NCBI GenBank assembly: GCA_945862295.1
Contig: CAMAXT010000002.1
Span: 1 to 64,000, forward strand
Origin: Pseudobacteriovorax antillogorgiicola
Lineage (GTDB): Bacteria; Bdellovibrionota_B; Oligoflexia; Oligoflexales; CAIYRB01
DNA length: 64,000 nt
Direction: 5' to 3'
This document shows positions 28,665 to 37,468 of this stretch, piece by piece. Numbering within the stretch: position 1 is the first letter of the stretch; every line of letters starts with the position of its first letter. Made by a program: the position numbers and the translations under genes. The notes under the pieces were generated by a model. It was given only the letters and a program-made list of their open reading frames with translations. It had not been told where the DNA came from and did no database searches.

Positions 28665-29408
28665 GTGGGCCTGTTCAGTAAGTTCAAAGACTATCAAAAA
28701 GGCAGAGATGAAAAGAGAATCAGCTCCAACCTAGCGACCATTAGAAACTCGAAAGCCATCAAAGACGAGCGCGTTGGAGCAATTGATTATTTTAAAAACC
28801 TAGACGATGTTTCTGTTGCCGTGCCCGCACTTTTAAAACGGTTCGACTACAGTCTTGAGCATGGCATTAACGATACCCGCGAAAAAGAATCTTGCATGGA
28901 AGGCATCATCGCATTCAAAGCTGAAGCGATTCCATTTGTGAGAGAGCACTTACTTTACACGAGCCGTATTGCCTGGCCGATTAAGATCCTTAAGGCATTA
29001 GGGGAAGAAAAAGAAGTCGTTGAGATTTTGAAAGCCGCTTTGAATTTCGGCGACGTGTCCTTTGACCAAGCAATCGTCGACAAAAATTTCGATATCCTTT
29101 GCTACCTATACGACTACAAAGTGCCCAATTTCGAAGAGAAACTGAGCCATTTCCTGTCAGATCCTGACGAACGAGTTCGGTTTGCTTGCGCTGAACTCCT
29201 GATCGAACAAGAAAGTCCTAAGGTTCCTGATATGGTTGAACGTTTCCTCTCAGACGAAACACCTGACAACATCCGTATTCGCAAATCCGTTTTCGATGCT
29301 TATTTGAAGAATGGTTGGAAAGTAAAAAATCCTTCAATCTTTGTTGAAGGACGCATCACTGGAAAAATCTACGTCGAAGCAAACGGTACATTAGCTATCA
29401 GGAAGTAA
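28665..29408 (+). CDS. HEAT-repeat protein
   Basis: About 247 residues, soluble, all-helical, with HEAT-like units (VSVAVPALLKRFDYSLEHG, AEAIPFVREHLLYTS, DERVRFACAELLIEQ). I use the GTG at 28665 because GGAG lies 8 nt upstream and the product then begins MGLFSKFKDYQKG. The C-terminal KNPSIFVEGRITGKIYVEANGTLAIRK is beta-type and may be a separate tail. It is followed 2 nt later by the VOC gene, so the two are probably translated together. Function unknown. Confidence 0.7.
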   Translation: MGLFSKFKDYQKGRDEKRISSNLATIRNSKAIKDERVGAIDYFKNLDDVSVAVPALLKRFDYSLEHGINDTREKESCMEGIIAFKAEAIPFVREHLLYTSRIAWPIKILKALGEEKEVVEILKAALNFGDVSFDQAIVDKNFDILCYLYDYKVPNFEEKLSHFLSDPDERVRFACAELLIEQESPKVPDMVERFLSDETPDNIRIRKSVFDAYLKNGWKVKNPSIFVEGRITGKIYVEANGTLAIRK

Positions 29409-29410
29409 GT

Positions 29411-29782
29411 TTGACCCTTCTTCCGACCAAACTCTGCCAAATCGAGATTCCAGTTCTGGATATAGAACGCTCGATCCTTTTTTACGAACGTGTATTTGGT
29501 TGGAAGCAAGCTCCTGCAGAAATGCACGAGTACATCGTGATGCAGGTTCCAAATGATTGCCCCTACGGCATCAGTCTTATCCCAACCCGCAAAGAACGCT
29601 GCGGCGACTCTGTGGTTCTCTACTTTCAAACAGAAGATCCCAAAGCCGTTGCAGATGCCGCAAAAAACAACGGCGGGCGCTTAAGATTTGGTCCAAAAAA
29701 ACTAGGTGCATACGGCGACATCTATCAGATCGAAGATCCTGACGGAAACAGGTTTGGTCTATATTTTAAGCCAAACAGATAG
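29411..29782 (+). CDS. VOC (glyoxalase-like) family protein
   Basis: 123 residues, one vicinal-oxygen-chelate module pair. The start IEIPVLDIERSILFYERVFGW and end YGDIYQIEDPDGNRFGLY contain typical metal-ligand positions (Glu near the start, Asp-Pro-(D/E)-Gly-N near the end). The start is a TTG at 29411 with GGAAG upstream, overlapping the end of the HEAT gene region. Substrate unknown. Confidence 0.75.
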   Translation: MTLLPTKLCQIEIPVLDIERSILFYERVFGWKQAPAEMHEYIVMQVPNDCPYGISLIPTRKERCGDSVVLYFQTEDPKAVADAAKNNGGRLRFGPKKLGAYGDIYQIEDPDGNRFGLYFKPNR

Positions 29783-29828
29783 ACTTCATAATCGCCTTAA
29801 AGCCGTCACCACACAGTTGTGCAATAAC

Positions 29829-29933
29829 ATGGCCTGCACTAATGGCGGAGAAGCGATGAGCTGTCAGGATATGCAGGAAGCGATGACAAAAGACATTTGC
29901 GCGGAATTAAAAAAAAAGGGGGGCACACTTTAG
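29829..29933 (+). CDS. possible 34-residue Cys-containing small protein
   Basis: A short open frame begins MACTNGGEAMSCQDMQ and ends inside the following terminator. It has three Cys and plausible codon use, but no clear ribosome-binding site. It could simply be leader sequence after the VOC gene. Confidence 0.2.
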   Translation: MACTNGGEAMSCQDMQEAMTKDICAELKKKGGTL

Positions 29934-29948
29934 GCCCCTCTTTTTTTT
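29907..29948. terminator. bidirectional terminator
   Basis: The stem AAAAGGGGGGC / GCCCCTCTTTT (one G-U pair) with a 9-nt loop is flanked by A-rich and T-rich tracts. It serves the VOC gene on the plus strand and the convergent membrane-anchored gene. Confidence 0.85.
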
Positions 29949-29951
29949 AAT

Positions 29952-30746
29952 TTAGTTGGGTATAGAAACAGCCTCAACAATCGTCTTGCCGGTCTTTCTA
30001 TCCTTAGCCACCAATTTCACAGCAACCAATGTTCCATTTCGGATAGATGGATGGACGATATCAAAGCGTTTTTTTGAAAGAATTCTCGCTTTGAACGACG
30101 TCGCACCTGCGAATGCTGTAGCCGCGATTGCTGATTCCCAGTCTTTTTTACCGTGGCTAGTTACAAGTGAAGTCTTACCTTCTTTATCTAAATACTCTGC
30201 AGCCATGAAGCTATATCCTTCGACCGAATCGCCATTTAATTTCTCGATATCAGCACTAACTCTCAGATGATCTCCGTCGATTACAATCCGTACGTTACGA
30301 AAACGTAGCGGCTCCGGTACTTCTGCCTTGCGCAGAGACGATTCAAAATTCATGAGACTGGCTAGGGTATAAATCGGCTCAGGTGAATTTACCGGAGCTT
30401 GTACAGTTTCAGTCTTCACCGGCGCTGACACCTCTATTGCTTTAGCAGCCAAAGAGGTCTTCGCTGGAGTTGCGGCGGGAATCTCGGCAACTGCAACGGT
30501 CTTTTTTGCTGGTTGGTCTGGACCTACCGATACAACCGCAGCCACATGCTGGTCGTTGCCTGAGTTTGCAATGGGTGTTTGGCCAGTAAAAAGATGAACA
30601 AAAAAGAATCCTGTTACCGCTAGACTCCAAACACAAAACACTAGAACAGCGACCAATAGAGCATTCAAACGGTTAAGAGAAAACGTCAACGTCCGTCTTC
30701 GACCGCGGTCGATAAAGTATTGAATCGTGATTTCAGGTTTTTTCAT
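29952..30746 (-). CDS. single-pass inner-membrane protein of unknown function
   Basis: 264 residues. A basic cytoplasmic N-terminus (FIDRGRRRTLTFSLNR) precedes one membrane helix at about 28-52. A Pro/Ala/Val-rich linker (to about 125) and a beta-rich periplasmic domain follow. Type II membrane topology by the positive-inside rule. No family recognised. Confidence 0.65.
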   Translation of the reverse strand: MKKPEITIQYFIDRGRRRTLTFSLNRLNALLVAVLVFCVWSLAVTGFFFVHLFTGQTPIANSGNDQHVAAVVSVGPDQPAKKTVAVAEIPAATPAKTSLAAKAIEVSAPVKTETVQAPVNSPEPIYTLASLMNFESSLRKAEVPEPLRFRNVRIVIDGDHLRVSADIEKLNGDSVEGYSFMAAEYLDKEGKTSLVTSHGKKDWESAIAATAFAGATSFKARILSKKRFDIVHPSIRNGTLVAVKLVAKDRKTGKTIVEAVSIPN

Positions 30747-30912
30747 TGTGTTCTTTTATATAGGGCAGGGGCCTTCTTCTATATTACCAACGACATTAGA
30801 CAGTGCGAAAAGACGGGTAATTATTACCGAATAGGGCGGCAGTTCCTGCCCGGAAAAAATCTCTTAACTGTATGTTATTATAAAAGAAACGTGGACTCAG
30901 CAAAGGGTGACA

Positions 30913-31371
30913 ATGCTTAACAAACTCTATGGACAGAAGCAGCTCCTCAAAGAAGTAAGTGATCGGCTCGATGACTGCGACGAGTTTTTACTTCTTAGAG
31001 CATTCAAAAGAATGAGCAACACTGAAATCAGTGCCCTCATATCTGCGTTACCAATGCATCACTCGAATCAAATGCTCATCATTCTTCCGAATGACGTCAC
31101 TCGCCGTATCATGGCCCAAGGCTTTGTTCCGAGGGACCTCGACAATGACGTCTTAAGAAAGCTGATTGGTATGATTGACCGGGAACTCGAAATCGATCGC
31201 GTTAAACATGTCGTCCAGGAAAAGACCGACAACGCCAACAGATTTATCGGTCCACAATCAGAGCCGCTGGAGATAGTCTCGGTCGACCAACCGATGGATT
31301 ACGAGGTCCCAACGTCAATGCGGGTACTCGACGCACTTGGCCGCATCATCGGCAATACCTTTAAAAAATGA
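30913..31371 (+). CDS. helical protein with FliG/MgtE-N-like repeats
   Basis: 152 residues, soluble and helical. The stretch MSNTEISALISALPMHHSNQMLIILPNDVTRRIM resembles the helical repeats of FliG/MgtE N-domains, but this is only a resemblance. The ATG at 30913 has AAAGGG 5 nt upstream; a GTG 6 nt earlier is in the same frame. Its stop overlaps the next ATG by 4 nt, coupling it to the broken DUF3419 gene. Confidence 0.55.
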   Translation: MLNKLYGQKQLLKEVSDRLDDCDEFLLLRAFKRMSNTEISALISALPMHHSNQMLIILPNDVTRRIMAQGFVPRDLDNDVLRKLIGMIDRELEIDRVKHVVQEKTDNANRFIGPQSEPLEIVSVDQPMDYEVPTSMRVLDALGRIIGNTFKK

Positions 31372-32187
31372 GAAACAATCCCATTCAATTTGCCGTCGTG
31401 CGGGAAGATCCGCTCACCGAACTGGTACTTGTCGAACAAAAAAAATCAAAAAGCGCTCTTCTTATGGGCTCGGGTGGTTGTACGGCGTTTGCGATGCTGG
31501 GTGCCAGACCTGACCTTAAAGTCACTGTTTTTGATACAAACTCCGCTCAGCTCGCCTTAGTTAAAAACAAAGCAAAAGCGCTTTCCGCCAAAACAAAAAA
31601 ACAGGAATTTAGAAAAATTTTTGGCATCGGCCAGGAGTACCCGTTAGGGTTGAATAGCAAAGGCAATTTCGAATGACTTTTTCGTGGTCTGCGACATTTC
31701 ATCTACGATTTAGTTGCGCCAAAGGAAGAATTTCTCGAGCTATTCGAAGAGCGATCGGATCCAGATATTTTAGCGCGCATCATTACCAACAAATTCTGGC
31801 CAGTAGCTTTTGATCTTCACACCGCTTGTTCTGCATAGTACTCTTGATTTTTTCACAATGTCCGAAGAGGAGATCAAAAGCTGTCGCCCGGCAATTGAAT
31901 CGCTACGCGGATCGATTTCTTTTTTAAGTCTTACCGGCGTTAAAGATCTGATCCTCACCAGTACAGGAAAGCCGCTTCCGCTAGCCCATATTCAGTTCGG
32001 TCCACTTGCTCAGCAAGGCTCCAACTACCCAATAACAAGTCATCAACATATGATCGCTGCACCGCAAGGAGATGCGCTTGGACAGAAACTGCTAGCGCTG
32101 GGTATAAAGCCGAGTGCACGTGCATCTATTGTGCACTTTCGCATGCCCGACACCGATTTCCACTATTTATTGACTAGCGCTGTTTAG
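31368..32187 (+). pseudogene. DUF3419/BtaA-like aminocarboxypropyltransferase, broken
   Basis: The first piece (31368-31676) has FAVVREDPLTELVLVE, the SAM-binding LLMGSGGCTAFAML and DTNSAQLALVKNKA, the front of a BtaA/DUF3419 protein, which transfers the aminocarboxypropyl group of SAM to lipids. It ends GNFE-stop, where family members usually read GxFE(R/K)LFR. The same frame then continues LFRGLRHFIYDLVAPKEEF to NKFWPVAFDLHTACSA and stops again (near 31838). A third piece in another frame (31810-32187) contains IQFGPLAQQGSNYP, which resembles the later FGPxAxQ...GSYP segment. So there is at least one nonsense codon (TGA, probably from CGA) and a frameshift or deletion. Confidence 0.6.
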
Positions 32188-32254
32188 ATTGTAGTTTTAG
32201 AGTCCATTTTTGAGTGATATGACTGTTGAAACTCAAATGCAGGATTTCTCCACC

Positions 32255-33106
32255 ATGAAAATTCTTTTGATAGCAGCTCCAGTTCTTTTCCTTTCTGCTT
32301 GCGGCATTCTCTCATCCGATGATGGACCATCAGCAAAGTCTGAAGCGTGGGAATACGAATATAGCGAAAATGGTTGTTCAACCGGTAAAGTCACTGGCTC
32401 CACCAAGACCCAACAATGTGAAGCCCTAAAAGACGACGCGCGGAACAACTACTGCGCTAAAGCAACTCGAGAAGATATTTACAAAAACCTCTGTGGTGGT
32501 GGTGGTACTAACAACCCGCTTCCGACCTCAACTCCAACAACTGATCCAGGGAAACCTGGCCCGACAACAAGTAAAAAAGTTTGTGGGTATGACTTTGAAC
32601 CAATCGCGGATTCGGTTGCTGTGAGAGCAGTTCTTTCTGGCGCATGGCTCACGAGACGGGAAGGTATGCTCTCAGAGCAATATCTCGGCGAGACCCGCAG
32701 CTACAAAGACGGATTTTACTTTGAATTCACCGGCAGCGAAATCGATTCAATTCGCATTTATCATCAGCTAAACGGTGCAGATCTCGTTCCAGTAGCCACT
32801 AGCATCCCAGGAAAAGCGACAGAGATCTCCATCAGCGCAGCAGTGACCTCAGGCATCTATGAAGGCTGGCATCTAGTTCAATGGAAAACAGGTACCAACC
32901 GCTGTTCAACAATAGCTGTCGGACTTGAGCGCAGAAACAACGAACTAACGGACACTCTGTTAATCCTCGGTCCGAAATCGTTCTTCGGTGCCGGAGATGT
33001 TGAAGCACCTGGAGTTAGTGATTTTTTCAAAGAGCCGGGAATTAGAAAAGATTACCTACCACTCGGTAGACAATCGCTTCCTCGCTGGGAACAGCAGGGT
33101 CTCTGA
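32255..33106 (+). CDS. lipoprotein of unknown function
   Basis: About 283 residues with a lipoprotein signal (MKILLIAAPVLFLSAC, Cys16). A Cys-containing N-terminal segment (GCSTGKVTG ... QQCEALKDD ... YCAKA ... LCGGG) is followed by a Thr/Pro linker and a beta-rich C-terminal domain from about residue 105. I start at the ATG at 32255 because it begins the signal peptide. It is 25 nt upstream of the lipase fragment. Confidence 0.7.
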   Translation: MKILLIAAPVLFLSACGILSSDDGPSAKSEAWEYEYSENGCSTGKVTGSTKTQQCEALKDDARNNYCAKATREDIYKNLCGGGGTNNPLPTSTPTTDPGKPGPTTSKKVCGYDFEPIADSVAVRAVLSGAWLTRREGMLSEQYLGETRSYKDGFYFEFTGSEIDSIRIYHQLNGADLVPVATSIPGKATEISISAAVTSGIYEGWHLVQWKTGTNRCSTIAVGLERRNNELTDTLLILGPKSFFGAGDVEAPGVSDFFKEPGIRKDYLPLGRQSLPRWEQQGL

Positions 33107-33131
33107 GGATTTAGTAAATTGACTTTAAAAA

Positions 33132-33554
33132 GTGGGAACTATTTCGACGCCGCACCGCGGGACCAAGCTTGCCGATATGGCATTGGACAAAACCAGTCCA
33201 TTTGCACAAAAAGCGCTGGTGGCGATGATAAATATGATGGGTACCAAAGCAAATAGTAGCGCTCCTGATCCAGATACCATGGCTGCTATCAAGTCCATGT
33301 CTGTAGCGTACATGGAAAGCACATTTAATTCTGACGTCAAAGATATGTCAGGCGTTATTTTTCAGTCTTGGGGTGCACAAACAGGTACTGGTACAAAAGA
33401 CAAAGTAAAAGCACTTCTTTTTATTCCTAACATGATTCTGAAAAGCAATGGCGGCATGAACGACGGTGTTGTGGAAGTTGAATCTGCTAAATGGGGAACC
33501 TATAACGGTACTCTCGAAGCTGACCATTTAGATTTGATTGGCATGCAGATGTAA
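33132..33554 (+). pseudogene. C-terminal half of a family-I triacylglycerol lipase
   Basis: The 140-codon frame opens with a GTG inside VGTISTPHRGTKLADM, the segment that in family I lipases follows the nucleophile elbow. It contains the catalytic-Asp/calcium region MNDGVVEVESAKWG and the catalytic His in ADHLDLIGM. The N-terminal ~100 residues with the GHSxGG serine motif are absent and no coding sequence for them exists upstream. The fragment cannot be an active lipase. Confidence 0.7.
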
Positions 33555-33723
33555 GCCTGCTGCCGCCATTGAAATCAATCGATGAGAATTGAAGCAAATC
33601 ACTTAAAACTCCTTAGTTATAACTTGCCACTCTCCTTCGGTAAAAACACCTAAGCTCCTGAGATGGGCTTGAAATGTTCGTATTGTTACCGAAAGTTACC
33701 TGTAAAGGAGGGCGGGATACTGC

Positions 33724-33766
33724 AAAAATTTGGGGGCGCATATCTCGAAAGAGAGGCGCCCCCAAA
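33724..33766 (-). terminator. terminator of the large lipoprotein gene
   Basis: An 11-bp perfect stem TTTGGGGGCGC / GCGCCCCCAAA with an inner CTC-GAAA-GAG hairpin. On the minus strand it is followed by a run of five T, right after the stop at 33788. Confidence 0.75.
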
Positions 33767-33787
33767 GTCATTAAATCTACAATGCTC

Positions 33788-36079
33788 TTAGTTCGCGAAT
33801 GCCTGTACCCACGGACCACGCGCACAATTTGTGATGCTCGGTGAAGCAAAGGCGATGCACGGAACAGGTGTCGTACGACGGGGGTGACCCGCAGTCGTGT
33901 AAAGTGCAACGTCCGCCGGAGCTGGATTCAACGTCATGGTCTGAGCTCCAAGAAGAATGCGCAAATTAACAACCGCGCTATCAACAGTTGAAGCTGCACC
34001 TTCATAGATCGCTGGCTTAAAGAACTGCGTAGGATCATTCCAGTAAGATACCAACAAGCGGCGAGACAATACTGGGTCTAGACCGAATGTGTTACGAACG
34101 TAGATCTGTCTTTCAGTCGGTGTACCACCGACTTCCCAGTTATCGAACATTTGTTTTACAGCTTTGAATTCAGGCACTGTCATTTTTTGAATCGCAGTAT
34201 TTGCTGCACCGCACTCAGGGGTGGTTGAAGCTGGATCAATGTGACTCAAAAGAGCTTTCCAACCATTACCGTCTGTTGATGCTGGACAACCAAGCTTCGC
34301 ATAGATGTCAGCATCTAGATCGGTATCTTCGGTTTTTGCAACAGTATCGCCAACCATACTCATCTTTTTCGCGCCAGCAGCTTCGCCTTTTTTACGCAAG
34401 AATTTCTCGTGGAACACTGTTCCGACGTAAGCTAAAACTGGCTGCGCTTTGTCCTGAACGTTGTATTTTTCGTAGCCGTACTCCGCATGGTGCATGAAGC
34501 CGTATGGTGGAATCCATTTTCTCGAAACATCGATATTTTTTGTCCACTCTTCTTTAACGATCTTAAGGAAGGTTTCGTTAACTTCTTTCTGCGCTCCAGC
34601 TACATCGATTGCTCCGGTCGCGATACTTTGCGAAAGAGTTTCGAATTTGTCTGCGAACTTTAAGAAAGTTTTTTGAACCTCGTCGTTATAGTCGTCTTGC
34701 GGCGTTCGCGTGTCACCAGCTTGAAGACTGCGGGGTTCAATTTGGAATGTCGAAATAACACCGGTATTTGGATCCGCAAAAGCTGTTAACATCGCCGCCT
34801 TCATTTTCGCCAACGCGATAAACTGTGCTGGTGTTGTTGCATCTGTAGTGCGGCCGATCATGCGATCGAGGAATCCAAGCATAAGTTCTGGAGCAGTCAT
34901 TGGCATAACAGCGAAGTTATTGCGTTTAGTCATTCGACCCTGTATCGCTGCTGGAACCGCGTAACCTTTGTCAAAGTTACCTTGTTGATAATTGTGATTC
35001 GGTCGCAGGTTAGAAAAGGTCGTACCAGCGAGTTTATTGAATTGATCCTTACCTAGACCACTAGAAGTCATCGGACGCATCCAGGCCAAGTTCAAGTTCG
35101 TCCAGGTATACCAAGCACAGTACATTGGTGGGAGGACTTCTGTCGTCGATGACGCTGAACTTAAATATCCGTCAACAAATTTGTCGATGTCAGTTTCACG
35201 TTTCATATGACCAGCCATGACGCCGTAGTTACCTTGAAAGTCGAACTTGTCAAAAGCAAGTGTGCCCCAACGTGCCACTTGCTTGCCGTACTCGTCAGCA
35301 ACATTCCAATCTTGAAAGTCACGAGGAACCAAGCGGTAAACGTGGAACGGAGTTGTATCCATGCCGTTGAATGGTTGTGCGTAACCAGATGGCGTATCGA
35401 CAGTCATCAAAGCACCATCAGATTCGCGCTTAATAATGGTCGCCGCATGGGATGTACGCCACTGCACGACGCTGCTCGGATTATCTGGACGAGATTCTGG
35501 ATGGAAGTAAACAATGATGTCACCTTCACGGATGAACTTTTGCATAGCCGGTTGTTTACTGCCAAAAAACTGCGGAATCAAATGCACAAACCAGTCTTTC
35601 GCATCTTGCTTAACTTGCGCTTTAGCTTTGGGTTCCCACATGTAGCGCATGAGGTTATCCATCGCTAAACAGGCTGGCTTTCCGCCAACATCAAGTTTGT
35701 TAACTTCAGGACATGGATCCGGAAGTGGAGTTCCCGTTGGAAAACGTAGAGAAGTTAGGGGAACTCCGAACATGTCTCGGGAATTTCTAAGTTCGAGTGC
35801 CCAAAGTTTATTTGTGACAACATGGTCGATATAAAAATCCCAGATGTCATCTGCGGGATTAGAACCGTCATCAACTGTCGCTTTCGCAGACTGCAGCGCT
35901 AAACGGTCCTTCAAATATTTATGAAGTTCCATAGTCGTTAGAGGCTGCCCGACTGGATAGTCGTCTGCACTCGCGACTCTACTGCCACCGGACTCTGCCG
36001 ATTCTCGGCTCTTACAACCAGGATTGACCAAAAGTGTGATCGCAATTGAAAGCGGCAAAATGATGCGATGTTTGAGCAT
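33788..36079 (-). CDS. large lipoprotein with probable permuted papain-like (YiiX-type) domain
   Basis: About 763 residues. The signal ends in a lipobox-like VNPGC (Cys near residue 22). Around residues 190-350 there is EGDIIVYFHPES, then TSHAATIIKR, VDTPSGYAQPF, FHVYRLVPRD and MYCAWYTWTNL. This order of a His after a GDIIV strand and a Cys further on fits the circularly permuted NlpC/P60-like fold seen in YiiX proteins. The rest is helical and unassigned. The start at 36079 (AGAGAGA upstream) opens the signal; the frame continues to 36136 with non-signal residues. Confidence 0.6.
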   Translation of the reverse strand: MLKHRIILPLSIAITLLVNPGCKSRESAESGGSRVASADDYPVGQPLTTMELHKYLKDRLALQSAKATVDDGSNPADDIWDFYIDHVVTNKLWALELRNSRDMFGVPLTSLRFPTGTPLPDPCPEVNKLDVGGKPACLAMDNLMRYMWEPKAKAQVKQDAKDWFVHLIPQFFGSKQPAMQKFIREGDIIVYFHPESRPDNPSSVVQWRTSHAATIIKRESDGALMTVDTPSGYAQPFNGMDTTPFHVYRLVPRDFQDWNVADEYGKQVARWGTLAFDKFDFQGNYGVMAGHMKRETDIDKFVDGYLSSASSTTEVLPPMYCAWYTWTNLNLAWMRPMTSSGLGKDQFNKLAGTTFSNLRPNHNYQQGNFDKGYAVPAAIQGRMTKRNNFAVMPMTAPELMLGFLDRMIGRTTDATTPAQFIALAKMKAAMLTAFADPNTGVISTFQIEPRSLQAGDTRTPQDDYNDEVQKTFLKFADKFETLSQSIATGAIDVAGAQKEVNETFLKIVKEEWTKNIDVSRKWIPPYGFMHHAEYGYEKYNVQDKAQPVLAYVGTVFHEKFLRKKGEAAGAKKMSMVGDTVAKTEDTDLDADIYAKLGCPASTDGNGWKALLSHIDPASTTPECGAANTAIQKMTVPEFKAVKQMFDNWEVGGTPTERQIYVRNTFGLDPVLSRRLLVSYWNDPTQFFKPAIYEGAASTVDSAVVNLRILLGAQTMTLNPAPADVALYTTAGHPRRTTPVPCIAFASPSITNCARGPWVQAFAN

Positions 36080-36306
36080 GTGACATCTCTCTCTTATTGC
36101 AGACGTAAATGTGAATAATTTGATATATGTTACCACGGGTTAGGCGACCCTTCAAAGCGCTGCAAGCGAATAAAATTGGTAATTATTGGGATCTTTGCAT
36201 GTCGCTTGCGAGACAAAATATCATTAAAGATGAGAAGATCTAGGCACCTGGGCCGGTTATAAAAAGATTTCGCGCGTCACCAATATCTGATGTTTTTTTG
36301 ATATAA

Positions 36307-36561
36307 AATAACCTCTATTTAAAGCTATTCGATAAAGAACGCAATTTCTTAGGTGACTTCTCTTTCTCTAGAGGTGCGAGCGATTCATATAAATCAAGAT
36401 GGGGACTGGATGGTCTACATGCACTAACGCCGTCGAAGTGCCAAGTGAACATCGGCAGCAGACTTGGTTCTTATAGCTATGTCCTTGCAAGCAAAAAAGA
36501 TACTTTTGGTTGCAAAGAACTTGAGAAGATTATTGCTGAGCGAGAATCACTGACGCGTTAG
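36307..36561 (+). pseudogene. start-less coding remnant convergent with hslO
   Basis: An 84-codon open stretch follows a TAA at 36304 and ends at a TAG at 36559-36561, overlapping the end of hslO by 15 nt. It reads like protein (YLKLFDKERNFLGDFSFSRG, KCQVNIGSRLGSYSYVLASK, GCKELEKIIAERES) but contains no ATG, GTG or TTG near its beginning. It is probably the C-terminal end of a lost gene. Family not recognised. Confidence 0.35.
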
Positions 36562-37434
36562 CTCTTCCAAACTAAACAACTCAGTGTGAGCGCAGAACGG
36601 ACACCGAGTCTCGATCTTACCGAACTCGTCTAAAATCGTTTTGATTTGATCTTCGCCCAGAAGCACTAGTGCCGAACTCATTCGGTCCCTGGAACAAGTA
36701 CATTTAAAGCTCAAGTCACGCGCTAGCAGCAGGGTATGTTCTTCTGTATCGTTGGTCAAAAAATTCAAGATATCAACAACAGACTCACCTTTTGCCAAAC
36801 GGTCAGAGATATTCAACTTCTCTGCCATGTTGACTTCGAGTTCTTTCAACGTTTTTTCGTCTAAATTTGTGCCCGCAATTTTTTGAACAAGCACACCACC
36901 TGATGACAAGACTTCGCCGGTTGGTGAAAGCTTAACACCGGCCGCTACCGCTGACGGAATCTGTTCCGATTCAGCCAAATAATGAGCTATGTCTGAAGCG
37001 ATCTCCCCGTTCATAAATTCAAGGATCGCTGTATATGGCTTTGATACGCCGTCGCGTCTTCCGTGGATAACTGTCAGCGTCCCTTCTGATCCTAAAACAT
37101 CACTGACTTTTTCCGGGATCAGTTCCGCGATCTCTAGATCTTCTGCAACGGACTCCGGCGTTGTGTAACCCCGGCATTCTCCCGCACCGTTACATTCAGC
37201 AAACACTGTTTCAAGAAGACCCTTACCGCGCCAAGTACAAGAAATATAGTCGACTTCCGATTTCAGAGTGGAAGCTAACATCGCCGCACAATTTATCGCG
37301 CGACCTAGAGCAATAGTTGTGATCGGGTCTAGCTTATGTCGCTGCTGAAGAGTTGTAACAATGTCTTTTGTTGAAACAACAACACAGCGCGCACGGTAAT
37401 CAAACATCTGATAATGTTTCAAATAATCTTTCAC
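36547..37434 (-). CDS. hslO: redox-regulated chaperone Hsp33
   Basis: 295 residues, full length. The C-terminal zinc switch FKCTCSRDR ... CPFC has the CxC-x(27-32)-CxxC spacing. Oxidation of these Cys activates the holdase. The upstream domain has the expected ISCTWRGKGLL and YFAESEQ-like (YLAESEQIPSAV) motifs. It lies 34 nt downstream of alr on the same strand. Confidence 0.95.
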   Translation of the reverse strand: MKDYLKHYQMFDYRARCVVVSTKDIVTTLQQRHKLDPITTIALGRAINCAAMLASTLKSEVDYISCTWRGKGLLETVFAECNGAGECRGYTTPESVAEDLEIAELIPEKVSDVLGSEGTLTVIHGRRDGVSKPYTAILEFMNGEIASDIAHYLAESEQIPSAVAAGVKLSPTGEVLSSGGVLVQKIAGTNLDEKTLKELEVNMAEKLNISDRLAKGESVVDILNFLTNDTEEHTLLLARDLSFKCTCSRDRMSSALVLLGEDQIKTILDEFGKIETRCPFCAHTELFSLEELTRQ

Positions 37435-37468
37435 TTAATCCCCAAAACCTAGATACGCGTTAGATCAT

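Noticed and set aside
29706..29828. Upstream extension of the small Cys-containing ORF
   Set aside because: This part overlaps the VOC gene in another frame; only the 34-codon end from 29829 is worth noting, and weakly.
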